A DNA stretch of 64,000 bases. It comes from JBCCOW01 sp038749105. Lineage in GTDB: Bacteria; Planctomycetota; Phycisphaerae; Phycisphaerales; Phycisphaeraceae. The stretch is from assembly GCA_038749105.1 (NCBI GenBank), contig JBCDIM010000009.1, positions 18,700 to 82,699 of the forward strand, written 5' to 3'. Below the pieces are notes generated by a model. The model was not told where the DNA came from. It saw only the letters and a list, made by a program, of their open reading frames with translations, and did not search any database. Shown one piece after another: positions 52,640 to 61,148 of this stretch (the first letter of the stretch is position 1; each line of letters starts with the position of its first letter). The position numbers were made by a program, and so were the translations under genes.

Positions 52640-52800
52640 TGAGATGCTTGCCGCCTAACAGTGATTGGGTAACAGGTAAGTTACTTATCAGGAAAGTACA
52701 GCATTGCGCCGATTTTGCCAAGAAGCGATCTGGCCTGCGTTTATGCAATAGTTCAATTTTGATTGAATTCCCGAAAAGTGACGGCGGGTGGTGGCCACCG

Positions 52801-54162
52801 TCAGCGTCTTCGTTTGAAGCGGGAGCCAAGGCCTTTTTTGGGCATGGTTTTGGGGATGTTGCCGTCGGGGAACATCTTGCGGAGTTCGGCGTCGTCGAGT
52901 TCGGCGGTGGCTGAGGTGGCACCGCCGCCGATGACGCGGTCTTCGACTTTACTGGGGGAGCTGCGGCGGTCGGCGTTCTTTTGGCGTTCTTCTTTGATGT
53001 CTTTGGGGACTGGGCCGGGGGTGAAGTCGGGGTAGTCGAGGGGTTCGATGAGGGTGCCGGCGAGCTTTTCGACTTCGGTGAGCATCTGGCCCTGGTCGGG
53101 GGTGACGAAGGTCCAGGCGACGCCACGGCGGCCGGCGCGGGCGGTTCGGCCGATACGGTGGATGTAGACCTCGGGGTCTTCGGGGAGGTCGTAGTTGATG
53201 ACGTGGGTGATGTGGTCGACGTCGAGCCCGCGGGCGGCAAGGTCTGAGGCGATGAGGACGTCGACGTCGCCGCCGCGCATGGCTTTCATGACGCGGTTGC
53301 GTTTGGTCTGGTGGAGGTCGCCGTGGATCTCGCGGACCTCGATCTGCTTGTCGCGGAGGTATTGGGTGACCTTGCGGACGGTGTGTTTGGTTTTGCAGAA
53401 GACGACGGTGGTGTCGGGCTTCTCGTTCTTGAGCATCTTGAGGAGCAGGGCCCGCTTGTCCCAGGGCTCGACGGAGAGGTATTTCTGGTCGACCATCGAG
53501 ACGGTGAGTGAGCCGGCGACGACGTTGACCTTTTCGGCGTCGTCCTTCATGAACTGCCGGCCGAGCGACTCGATGGTGGCGTCCATGGTGGCGGAGACGA
53601 AGACGGTCTGGTGGTCGCCCTTGATCTGGCCGAGGATCTTTTTGATGTCGTCGCGGAAGCCGATGTCGAGCATGCGGTCGACCTCGTCGAGGATGGCGAA
53701 CTTGATGTTTTTGAACGAGAGCTGTTGTCGGCCGTAGAGGTCCATGACGCGGCCGGGGGTGCCGACAACGATCTCGCCGCCGGCGGCGAGGGAGTCTTGC
53801 TGGGCCTTCATGGATTCGCCGCCGATGATGGAGGTGACGCCGAGGTCGGTGTGGCGGGCGAGGTTGGCGAGCTCGGCGGCGATCTGGACGGCGAGCTCAC
53901 GGGTGGGGCCGAGGACGAGGGCCTGGGCCTGGGTTCCGGGCTCGAGCATGGAGAGGAGGGGGAGGCCGAAGGCGGCGGTCTTGCCGGTGCCGGTGCGGGC
54001 CTGGCCGATGACGTCTTTGCCGGCGAGGACGCGGGGGATGAGCTGGGCCTGGATTTCGGTGGGGTGGACGAAGCCGTGCTCGGTGATGCCTTGGAGGACG
54101 TTGGGGGCGAGGCCGAGGTCGGCGAAGGTGACCTCGGTGTTGAAGGAGTCGTTCTGGGTCAT
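52801..54162 (-). CDS. DEAD-box RNA helicase (DEVD variant)
   Basis: ATP-dependent RNA helicase of 453 residues. Q motif FADLGLAPNVLQGITEHGFV, motif I ARTGTGKTAAFGLPL, Ia PTRELAVQ, II LDEVDRMLD (DEVD, not DEAD), III SATMD, IV VFCKTKHTV, V ARGLDVDHITHVINYD and VI HRIGRTARAG are all present. The C-terminal tail is basic (ending KKGLGSRFKRRR) for RNA contact. The ATG at 54160-54162 (MTQNDSFNTEV) is used; the open frame to 54345 is proline-rich and unlike the family. It is divergent from alr with a 233-base spacer. Confidence 0.95.
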   Translation of the reverse strand: MTQNDSFNTEVTFADLGLAPNVLQGITEHGFVHPTEIQAQLIPRVLAGKDVIGQARTGTGKTAAFGLPLLSMLEPGTQAQALVLGPTRELAVQIAAELANLARHTDLGVTSIIGGESMKAQQDSLAAGGEIVVGTPGRVMDLYGRQQLSFKNIKFAILDEVDRMLDIGFRDDIKKILGQIKGDHQTVFVSATMDATIESLGRQFMKDDAEKVNVVAGSLTVSMVDQKYLSVEPWDKRALLLKMLKNEKPDTTVVFCKTKHTVRKVTQYLRDKQIEVREIHGDLHQTKRNRVMKAMRGGDVDVLIASDLAARGLDVDHITHVINYDLPEDPEVYIHRIGRTARAGRRGVAWTFVTPDQGQMLTEVEKLAGTLIEPLDYPDFTPGPVPKDIKEERQKNADRRSSPSKVEDRVIGGGATSATAELDDAELRKMFPDGNIPKTMPKKGLGSRFKRRR

Positions 54163-54395
54163 TGCAGGGGTTCTGGGGAGAGGGAATTCGGGCGGGGGGC
54201 GGGTTCTGGCGGGTGGTCTCGACGGCGGACCCACCGGAGGGGTTGGGCTGAACCGGGCAGAGCGTCCGATGATCGGGGTGGCGGGGGGGATCGGCCCGCT
54301 GCCGGCTTGGCTGGCCTGACTGACCTGGCCCCACCTCCACCTCACGACGTAAACGGCCTGACTCGGTAGCGTAGACTATCAACCTCCGGCCATGG

Positions 54396-55700
54396 ATGGT
54401 CCCAATGAGCTCTAACCCCGCTTCCTCTTCGACCTCGCCTCACCCGCCCCACCCGCTACGCCCGTCTGGCTCCACGAAGCCGGACCTGGCCCTGACCCCG
54501 GTGCGGAAGCCGCCGTCGGATGAGCCGAGCCGGGTCGAGGTGGATCTGAGCCGGATCGATCACAACTACCGGGTGTTGAGCGGGCTGCTGGGGCCCGGGG
54601 TTGAGGTGTGTGCGACGGTGAAGAAGGATGCGTACGGGGCCGGGGCGGTGCCGGTGGCGCTGCGGCTGAGCAAGCTGGGGGCGTCGATGTTCTGTGTGTT
54701 CACGCCGGCGGAGGCGGAGCAGCTGGTGAGCCGGTCGGTGACGGCCCCGATCCTGATCCTGATGCCGGTGCGTGGCCTGGACCGGACGGACACGCTGTAC
54801 CGGCACGCGGTGGCCGAGCGGCTGCACTTGACGATCCATGACGCGGAGCAGCTCGCGGCGGTGAATGGGATCGGGCAGCGGTTCGGGATCCGGCTGCCGA
54901 TCCATCTGTACCTGGACATCGGGATGTCCCGTGCGGGGCTGACGGCGGAGCAGTGTGCGGCGATGCTGAAAGACGAGGGGTCGCGGCGGTACCTCCGGCT
55001 GGCGGGGCTGTACACGCACTTCTCGTCGGCGGACAGCGACCCAGACACGACCGCCGAGCAGCACGAGCGGTTCATGAGCTTCGTCGAGGAGCACCGCGAC
55101 ACGATCCCTGACGACTGCCTGATCCACGCCTGCAACACCTCCGGGCTGCTGCGCGATCCGGCGTACCACGGCAGCATGGTCCGCCCCGGGCTCGGGCTGC
55201 TCGGCTACGCCCCCGGCGTCTGGCCCGCGGACCTCGCGGCCCCTGAAGAGCTCAAGCCCGTGCTGCGGTGGGTCTCACGGCTCATCCATGTGCAGCGGAT
55301 GCCCAAGAGCTCGCCGGTCGGCTACGCGAGCACCCACGTCCTTAAGCGGGACTCGGTCCTTGGCGTCGTGCCCGTGGGCTACGGCGACGGCTACCCGCTG
55401 GCCCTGTCCAACCAGGGCTCCGTCCGAGTCCAGCCCCGCGACCTCACCCGAGCGACCGCCGACTGCCCCGTGCTGGGCCGGGTCAGCATGGATCAGATCG
55501 TGGTGGACCTCACGGCTCTGGTGGACGACGTCGAGTCGGACGCTGCGCTGACCGCACTGATGGACGCCGAGGCCGAGCTGTACAGCGATGACCCCGATGC
55601 GCCGCACGCCTTGCAGAAGCTCGCCGATCTGGCGGGGACGCATGTGTACGAGCTGCTCACGCGGCTGAACCCGGCGATCCCGCGGCGGTATCTATCTTGA
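54396..55700 (+). CDS. alr: Alanine racemase
   Basis: PLP enzyme that makes D-alanine for peptidoglycan. After a proline/serine-rich leader of 45 residues the barrel begins VEVDLSRIDHNYRVLSGLLG, with the PLP lysine in ATVKKDAYGAG. The C-terminal domain has VGYASTHVLKRDSVLGVVPV, GYGDGYPLALS and GRVSMDQIVVDLT, which supply the second catalytic tyrosine and the carbamylated-lysine region. At 434 residues it is longer than the usual 360-390, owing to the leader and tail. ATG 54396; ATG 54405 is an alternative. Its stop lies in the inverted repeat that follows. Confidence 0.93.
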   Translation: MVPMSSNPASSSTSPHPPHPLRPSGSTKPDLALTPVRKPPSDEPSRVEVDLSRIDHNYRVLSGLLGPGVEVCATVKKDAYGAGAVPVALRLSKLGASMFCVFTPAEAEQLVSRSVTAPILILMPVRGLDRTDTLYRHAVAERLHLTIHDAEQLAAVNGIGQRFGIRLPIHLYLDIGMSRAGLTAEQCAAMLKDEGSRRYLRLAGLYTHFSSADSDPDTTAEQHERFMSFVEEHRDTIPDDCLIHACNTSGLLRDPAYHGSMVRPGLGLLGYAPGVWPADLAAPEELKPVLRWVSRLIHVQRMPKSSPVGYASTHVLKRDSVLGVVPVGYGDGYPLALSNQGSVRVQPRDLTRATADCPVLGRVSMDQIVVDLTALVDDVESDAALTALMDAEAELYSDDPDAPHALQKLADLAGTHVYELLTRLNPAIPRRYLS

Positions 55701-55852
55701 TTTTTAGCCGCAAAGAGGCGCAGAACACGCAAAATCAGAATTTAAAAACTTTCAATTACTGATCCGTTAGAGGTATTCGGAAAGGCCAAGAGCCCCTGCT
55801 TTCTGGATGCTCTTCTTTGCGTTTTCTGCGCCTCTTTGCGGCTAAAAAATCA
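55698..55852. repeat. MITE-like element with long inverted terminal repeats
   Basis: The perfect 20-base arms AGCCGCAAAGAGGCGCAGAA at 55706-55725 and its complement at 55824-55843 extend outward through T5/A6 runs and inward through CGCAAA with one mismatch. About 80 AT-rich bases lie between. The outermost TGA on each side is the stop codon of the convergent alr and hydrolase genes. No target duplication is evident. Confidence 0.75.
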
Positions 55853-56770
55853 AAGCCCCGCGCAGAACTCGGCGATGGCTTGATCCATGCCGGGCCAGGT
55901 CTTTCGGCAGATGTTCATGTGGGTGGCGTCGTCGACGGTGAAGACGCGGACGGGGCCTTGGGTCTTGGCGGCGGCGAGGGGGCGGGTGTGATGCTTGGGC
56001 GGCAGGTTCCGGTCCTTCATGCCCTCGACAAGCATGACGGGGCAGCCGATGCGTTGCATCGCGCGGAGGGTGGAGGCGTCGTCCAGCTCGAAGCCGGCGT
56101 TCTGGGAGGCCCGCTCGAAGCCGCCTGTGAGCCAGCGTTGGCTCATCCACGGGGCGAGGGTTCGGCGGAAGCTCTCGATGGCGGTGCGGAAGTCGGAGTA
56201 GGGGGCGATCGCGACCGTACCGGCCACGCAGGGGTTGCCCGCGGCGTGCTGGAGGACGGTGGCGGCGCCCATGGAGAAGCCGACGGTGATGACCCTGTTG
56301 GTATCGACGAGCTTGAGCCCGCCTTCGTCGTGGCCGGCTCGGCGGATGACGGCTTCGAGGTCACGTCGCTCCTGCACGCCGAAGGTCGCGTGGGCCCCGG
56401 TGGATCGGCCATGCGAGCGGTGGTCGAAGAGGACCACGTCATGGCCGAGCGCATTGAAGGCGTTGGCCCGGGCGAAGTGGAGTTCCTTCATCTCGAACCA
56501 GCCGTGCGACATGAAGATGGGCAGGCGGGTCTGCCCGTCCGCTCGGTCGGCGGCCTTGCAGGGGCTGAACCAGCAGTCGAGCACGGCCTGGTCGTCGGAG
56601 ACGGCTTTGAAGCTGACCGCGCCGGCGGAGCCGAACTTCTTGCGGAAGTGGGCCCCGATGAGCTTGCGGCCGGGCATCCGGCTGGCCCGCAGTGCGCCCG
56701 CGGCAAAGAGGGTCGCCAGCCCGGGGAAGATCTCACTCGGGCGGTTGGGGGCGGGAGACGCTTCGCTCAT
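55850..56770 (-). CDS. Alpha/beta hydrolase
   Basis: Serine hydrolase of 306 residues. The oxyanion-hole block is PIFMSHGWFEMKEL. The nucleophile elbow is VGFSMGAATVLQHA with its serine, the acid is expected in LVEGMKDRNLPP, and the histidine is in FTVDDATHMNICRK. DHRSHGRSTG is typical of the BAAT/dienelactone-like lineage. There is no clear signal peptide, so it is probably cytoplasmic. The substrate is unknown. Its stop codon is formed by the inverted repeat at 55698-55852, so the extreme C-terminus may have changed when that repeat arrived. Confidence 0.88.
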   Translation of the reverse strand: MSEASPAPNRPSEIFPGLATLFAAGALRASRMPGRKLIGAHFRKKFGSAGAVSFKAVSDDQAVLDCWFSPCKAADRADGQTRLPIFMSHGWFEMKELHFARANAFNALGHDVVLFDHRSHGRSTGAHATFGVQERRDLEAVIRRAGHDEGGLKLVDTNRVITVGFSMGAATVLQHAAGNPCVAGTVAIAPYSDFRTAIESFRRTLAPWMSQRWLTGGFERASQNAGFELDDASTLRAMQRIGCPVMLVEGMKDRNLPPKHHTRPLAAAKTQGPVRVFTVDDATHMNICRKTWPGMDQAIAEFCAGL

Positions 56771-56863
56771 CCCGACATCGTACGCGGGCTAAGAGCTGGG
56801 GTCGGGCGGGTGACGGCAAGCCGACTTGACCGGGGTCGTCTGGGCGTGTCCAATCCGGCACAC

Positions 56864-57610
56864 ATGGATGAAACCACGCCTAGCGAAGCTACCCCGCCCA
56901 AGTATCGCCGTGTCTTGCTGAAGATCTCCGGCGAAGCGTTCTGCCGGCCGGGCGTGGGGGGGATCGATCCCGAGGAGCTCCGCGCCATTGCCAGCGAGAT
57001 CGCGGCGGCCGCCAAGCTGGGCACGCAGCTGGCCGTGGTCGTTGGTGGCGGCAACATCGTTCGTGGGGCGACGCTTGCGGATGCCGGCCACATCGAGCGA
57101 GCATCGGCCGACTACATGGGTATGCTCGGCACCGCGATCAACGGGCTGGCCCTGAAGGAGACCCTCGAGACCATGGGCCAGGGCGCCCGGGTGCTCTCGG
57201 CCCTGAACATCACGTCGGTGGCCGAGACATTTATCCGCGGCCGGGCGCTGCGGCACCTTGAGAAGGGGCGGGTCGTGATCTTCGTCTGCGGGACGGGCAA
57301 CCCGTTCTTCACCACCGACTCCGGGGCGAGCCTGCGGGCGGCGGAGATCGACGCTGACCTGTTGCTCAAGGCCACGAAGGTCGATGGCATCTACGACAAG
57401 GACCCGAACAAACACGACGACGCCAAGCGGTTCGACCACCTGACGTTTTCTGAAGCGATCAACCGCGACCTCGGCGTGATGGACCTGACGGCTTTCGACA
57501 TGTGCAAGAAGAAGGGCATCCCGATCACGGTCTTCGACATGAAGCAGCCCGGCTCGATCGCGGAGGTCGTCAGCGGGGTGCCCCACGGCACGCTCGTGAC
57601 GGTGGACTGA
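56864..57610 (+). CDS. pyrH: UMP kinase
   Basis: Phosphorylates UMP to UDP with ATP. The 248-residue protein has VLLKISGEAF, VVVGGGNIVRGA and GNPFFTTDSGASLRAAEIDA, followed by KATKVDGIYDKDP, the standard amino-acid-kinase landmarks of bacterial PyrH. The ATG at 56864 (MDETTPSEATPPKYRR) is the family start; the same frame is open upstream to 55817 but that is antisense to the hydrolase. It is followed after 82 bases by frr, the conserved pyrH-frr order. Confidence 0.97.
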   Translation: MDETTPSEATPPKYRRVLLKISGEAFCRPGVGGIDPEELRAIASEIAAAAKLGTQLAVVVGGGNIVRGATLADAGHIERASADYMGMLGTAINGLALKETLETMGQGARVLSALNITSVAETFIRGRALRHLEKGRVVIFVCGTGNPFFTTDSGASLRAAEIDADLLLKATKVDGIYDKDPNKHDDAKRFDHLTFSEAINRDLGVMDLTAFDMCKKKGIPITVFDMKQPGSIAEVVSGVPHGTLVTVD

Positions 57611-57692
57611 TCACGACGGACGGAGACGGGCGGGAGACAGCGCTGCGGCGCTCGGGCTATCCTGTCCGCTCTCAACCCACCCGGAGACCGTT

Positions 57693-58265
57693 ATGGCTGA
57701 AGACCCCGACACGATTTTGCTGGAAGCCGAGGAGGCGATGGACAAGGCGGTCGACTATGCCCGGAGCGAGATGAAGGGCGTGCGGACGGGTCGGGCGTCG
57801 CCGGGGCTGATCGAGTACGTGAAGGTCGAGGCGTACGGTGCGGAGTCGGACCTGCGGACGCTGGCGATGATCCAGGCCCCGGAGCCGACACAGCTGGTGG
57901 TCAAGCCGTTCGACCCGAGCACGATCAAGGACATCATCAAGGGGATCGAGGCGTCGGGCTTGGGATTGAACCCGATGCCGGACGGGAAGATCGTGCGGAT
58001 CAACATCCCGGCCTTGTCGGGCGACCGGCGTAAGCAGCTGGTGGCGTCGGTCAAACAGATGGGCGAGCAGGCCAAGATCACGATCCGCAACGCTCGGCGC
58101 GACGCGAACAAGGCCCTGGATCAGGCGGGCAAGGACAAGTCGCTCGGCCTCAGCGAGGACGAGGTCAAAGACGCCAAGGAGCAGATCGACGAGCTCACCA
58201 AGACGCACGAGGCGAAGGTCGAGGAGTCGGTGACGACCAAATCGGCGGAGATCGAGGCGGTCTGA
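57693..58265 (+). CDS. frr: Ribosome recycling factor
   Basis: Releases ribosomes from mRNA after termination together with EF-G. The 190-residue chain is the normal length. It contains MDKAVDYARSEMKGVRTGRA in the first helix, NPMPDGKIVRINIPALSGDR in the beta domain, RKQLVASVKQMGEQAKITIR, and the family-typical NARRDANKALDQ. GGAGA lies 8 bases before the ATG. It is convergent with the secreted metallopeptidase-like gene only 7 bases away. Confidence 0.97.
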   Translation: MAEDPDTILLEAEEAMDKAVDYARSEMKGVRTGRASPGLIEYVKVEAYGAESDLRTLAMIQAPEPTQLVVKPFDPSTIKDIIKGIEASGLGLNPMPDGKIVRINIPALSGDRRKQLVASVKQMGEQAKITIRNARRDANKALDQAGKDKSLGLSEDEVKDAKEQIDELTKTHEAKVEESVTTKSAEIEAV

Positions 58266-58272
58266 TGACGGA

Positions 58273-59565
58273 TCAGTCGATGGGTACGCGGAGTCGGCGT
58301 TTGCGGTTGTCGGCGTTGTCGTCGAAGTCAATGCCTCGGCTGCCCTTGCGGAATGGCGGGTCGTAGGTTTCGCCCTCGTCGAGGGTGTCGGTTCGGCCCT
58401 GAGTCATGAGCTGTCCGAGGCGTTTGGCGACCCAGGCGTCACGCTGCTTCTGGTGATCGCGGTCGTCGCTGACCATCAGCTGCATCTCCAGGCGGTTCGG
58501 GAGCGTGATCTCCCCCTTGCGGCGGAAGGTGGTCTCGCCGTTGCGTTTCACAAAGTCCTGCATGAGCTTCTGGAGCCGGATTGCTTCGTCGTAGGACCAG
58601 TCGGCTTCCCAGTTCTCGTAGGCGTAGATGATGGTGTTGAGCTCGACCTGCTGCTTGGGCACGGCGGGGGGCAGGCGGACACTGGGCCACTTGTCGGGGT
58701 GATTTAGGACGTCGTGGATGAAGATCGCCCCGACGCCGTGGGAGCCGCGGTTGTGGGGGGCGTCGTCGTCGTACTGGTCTAGCTCGAAGAGCCGCATCTG
58801 CATCGCGGCGCGTCGGGCGTGGTGCCCGGCGTGAGCGATGGCCGTCATGTCGGCGAAGAACTCCTGCAGGGTGACGTAGAGCGCTTCGTGCTGGGTGTAG
58901 AGGGTAATGATCTGATCGATGGAGAAGCGGGCGGAGAGGAAGTTGTGCCCGAGCTCGTGCCAGACGATGACCTCGGCGAGGTCGCCGTTGGTGTAGCCGT
59001 GTGACTCGGCGATGAGGCCCTCGGCGGGGCGATCGCTGTCGATGTGCTTGGGCCGCCAGGCGACGATGATGTCGAGGCGGAGGACGGGCTCGTATCCGTT
59101 GCGGGTGCGCTTCCAGCCGGTCTGTCGGACCGACACGGCCTGGACCCCGGTGGTGTCGGCGGGCTTGTAGTTGGCGGTGAAGCTCTTGTCCCAGATCTCG
59201 GCCTTGAACGAGACAGGGGTCGACGAGCGGGTGTTCTTCCACCAGGCGGGCGGGCGGTTGCGGAGGACGTCCCGGCTGAGGCGGGAGATGGTGCGTTTCT
59301 GGGCGCCGGTGAGGTGGGCGGTGTGCCGACGGAACTCCCGACGCAGGGCGTTGAACTCGTCGGTCTGGCCGCGGAGGCCGTGGCGTTGGAGGCGGACGAA
59401 GAAGTCCTCAGCGGCGGCCTTGGCGGTGGCCTGGGGGTCGGCGTTGGCGCCCGTGTCGGGCTCAGCGAGGACGGAGCCGGCGGGCATGAGGACGGCCGCC
59501 GCGAGCAGCAGCCCCAGGATTGTGTGGAGCAGGCCGGCCGGTTGCGGGTGGGTCGTGTTGTGCAT
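58273..59565 (-). CDS. Secreted zincin-like protein (HELGH)
   Basis: A 430-residue exported protein. The signal peptide ends VLMPAGSVLAEP. Residues 40-120 are helical and basic. The catalytic-type motif VWHELGHNF (H203, E204, H207) is followed by LQEFFADMTA, where E235 could be the third zinc ligand, giving a gluzincin-like arrangement. The C-terminal 200 residues are charged and include EITLPNRLEMQLMVSDDRDH. Peptidase activity is inferred from the motif only. It is divergent from mqnC. Confidence 0.77.
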   Translation of the reverse strand: MHNTTHPQPAGLLHTILGLLLAAAVLMPAGSVLAEPDTGANADPQATAKAAAEDFFVRLQRHGLRGQTDEFNALRREFRRHTAHLTGAQKRTISRLSRDVLRNRPPAWWKNTRSSTPVSFKAEIWDKSFTANYKPADTTGVQAVSVRQTGWKRTRNGYEPVLRLDIIVAWRPKHIDSDRPAEGLIAESHGYTNGDLAEVIVWHELGHNFLSARFSIDQIITLYTQHEALYVTLQEFFADMTAIAHAGHHARRAAMQMRLFELDQYDDDAPHNRGSHGVGAIFIHDVLNHPDKWPSVRLPPAVPKQQVELNTIIYAYENWEADWSYDEAIRLQKLMQDFVKRNGETTFRRKGEITLPNRLEMQLMVSDDRDHQKQRDAWVAKRLGQLMTQGRTDTLDEGETYDPPFRKGSRGIDFDDNADNRKRRLRVPID

Positions 59566-59647
59566 CGGAATGTCCCCTGCCGCGAGCGCGGCGTGAAAAG
59601 CTCAAGCGCTCGGGGATACGCCTTGCCCGGAGCCGCTGAAGCCTAGT

Positions 59648-61111
59648 ATGACAAAGATGGACGGTAATGGAACCATTTTGCCCCGGGCTTTGGGGGAAAT
59701 CCCGATGGACGCGGTCGTGGCCGGCGAGGCCCGGCTGACCCAGGCCGATGCGCTGACCCTGTACCGGGAGGCGTCGCTGCACCAGTTGGGGCGGTGGTCG
59801 ACGGCCGTAGCGCAGCGGATCCACGGCCCGCTGGGCTCGCCCCGGACCTACGTCATCGACCGCAACGTGAACTACACCAACGTCTGCTCGGCCAGCTGCA
59901 CGTTCTGTGCGTTCTTCCGCCGGGAGGGCGACGACGACGCGTATGTGCTCAGCCCCGATCAGCTTCACGAGAAGGTGGCTGAGCTGGTGGACATCGGCGG
60001 GACGCAGGTGCTGCTGCAGGGCGGGATGCATCCAGGGTTAGGGTTGCAGTTTTACCTGGACATGCTTGGTGGGTTGAAGGAGAAGTTTCCGGGGGTGCAC
60101 CTGCACGCGTTCTCGCCGCCGGAGTTTGTGGAGTTTGTGTCGGTGCTGGAGGTGGAGGGGTTCCCGACGTTCGAGGCGCGGGGCGCGAACGAGCTGCCGC
60201 GGGAGGTCTGGCTGGCGAAGCTCGAAGCGATCATGCGGGAGCTGAAAGCCGCGGGGCTGGATTCGATCCCGGGCGGCGGTGGGGAGATCTTTGCGGAGCA
60301 TGTCCGGCGGAAGATCGGGCTCGGCAAAGCCACGGCCGACCAGTGGCTCGACGTGATGACCACCGGGCACCGCGTGGGCCTCAACACGTCAGCGACGATG
60401 ATGTTCGGTCACATCGAAGGCGTGGCCGACCGGATGGATCACCTGCAGCGGGTGCGGGATCGGCAGGATCTGGCCCTGCGGGAAGGGCTGCCTGGTCAGA
60501 CCAAGGCGTTCATTGCCTGGCCGTTCCAGCGGGAGAACACGCCGTTGGGGCATCTGCCGGACTTTGATGCGGGGGCGGGTGAAGCGTTTCCTGGGGATGT
60601 GTTGGCGGACAAGGTGTGGTCGGGCGAGGTGGACCCGTGGGACAAGAAGGCGTGCGGCAGGGCGGTGCCGCGTGCGGGGAAGGTCGTGCGGATGGCGGGG
60701 GCGAACGAGTATCTGCGGATGCAGGCCATCAGCCGGCTGTTCCTGGACAACGTGCACAGCATCGGCAGCTCGTGGGTCACGATGGGTCCGCACATCGGGC
60801 AGCTGGCGCTGAGCTTCGGGGCCAACGACATGGGCAGCGTGATGATGGAGGAGAACGTGGTGAGCGCGGCGGGGACGACGTACTGCCTGAGCGAGCCGGT
60901 GCTGTGCCGGCTGATCCGTGATGCCGGGTATGTGCCGGCCCAGCGGGACAACGCCTACCGGATGCTGAAGGTGCACGACGCGGCCGATGGGCGGGCGCCG
61001 GACCTGGATGTGGAGGACTGGACCACGCAGCGGGCATCGGCGCTGCACCAGGAGTCGGCGACAGCCGAGGAAGAGGGCGGGACGGTGGAGCTGACGGTGG
61101 GCGGTCGGTAG
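59648..61111 (+). CDS. mqnC: Cyclic dehypoxanthinyl futalosine synthase (radical SAM)
   Basis: Radical SAM enzyme of the futalosine route to menaquinone. The cluster motif is CSASCTFC in VNYTNVCSASCTFCAFF. LLQGGMHPGLGLQFYLDMLG, LDSIPGGGGEIFAEHVRRKI, ATMMFGHIEGVADRMDHLQR and GANDMGSVMMEENVVSAAGT follow the MqnC pattern. At 487 residues it is about 100 longer than usual, with an insert of roughly 35 residues around AFPGDVLADKVWSGEVDPWD and a polar C-terminal tail. The ATG at 59648 is used; 59657 is an alternative. No other menaquinone genes are adjacent. Confidence 0.9.
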   Translation: MTKMDGNGTILPRALGEIPMDAVVAGEARLTQADALTLYREASLHQLGRWSTAVAQRIHGPLGSPRTYVIDRNVNYTNVCSASCTFCAFFRREGDDDAYVLSPDQLHEKVAELVDIGGTQVLLQGGMHPGLGLQFYLDMLGGLKEKFPGVHLHAFSPPEFVEFVSVLEVEGFPTFEARGANELPREVWLAKLEAIMRELKAAGLDSIPGGGGEIFAEHVRRKIGLGKATADQWLDVMTTGHRVGLNTSATMMFGHIEGVADRMDHLQRVRDRQDLALREGLPGQTKAFIAWPFQRENTPLGHLPDFDAGAGEAFPGDVLADKVWSGEVDPWDKKACGRAVPRAGKVVRMAGANEYLRMQAISRLFLDNVHSIGSSWVTMGPHIGQLALSFGANDMGSVMMEENVVSAAGTTYCLSEPVLCRLIRDAGYVPAQRDNAYRMLKVHDAADGRAPDLDVEDWTTQRASALHQESATAEEEGGTVELTVGGR

Positions 61112-61148
61112 TTCGGCTGCGCCAGTATGGCGGTGTGGGTAGGCTGCG

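Larger units (their letters stand above)
51420..52800. other. AT-richer accessory patch
   Basis: Base composition drops visibly from about two thirds G+C to near one half, and codon use shifts toward A/T third positions. The patch carries a GNAT acetyltransferase and a SUKH-family protein on the minus strand, an inverted pair of REP-like palindromes between them, and a 160-base tail without genes. No integrase, transposase or duplicated target is seen. It looks like recently acquired DNA between DUF2238 and the DEAD-box helicase. Confidence 0.65.

Noticed and set aside
52640..52760. Full integron attC site upstream of the SUKH gene
   Set aside because: Only the GTTAGGC core is present. No matching distal RYYYAAC core, internal palindromic arms or integrase was found.
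55817..56863. In-frame extension upstream of pyrH
   Set aside because: It runs antisense through the hydrolase; PyrH similarity and a normal length begin at 56864.
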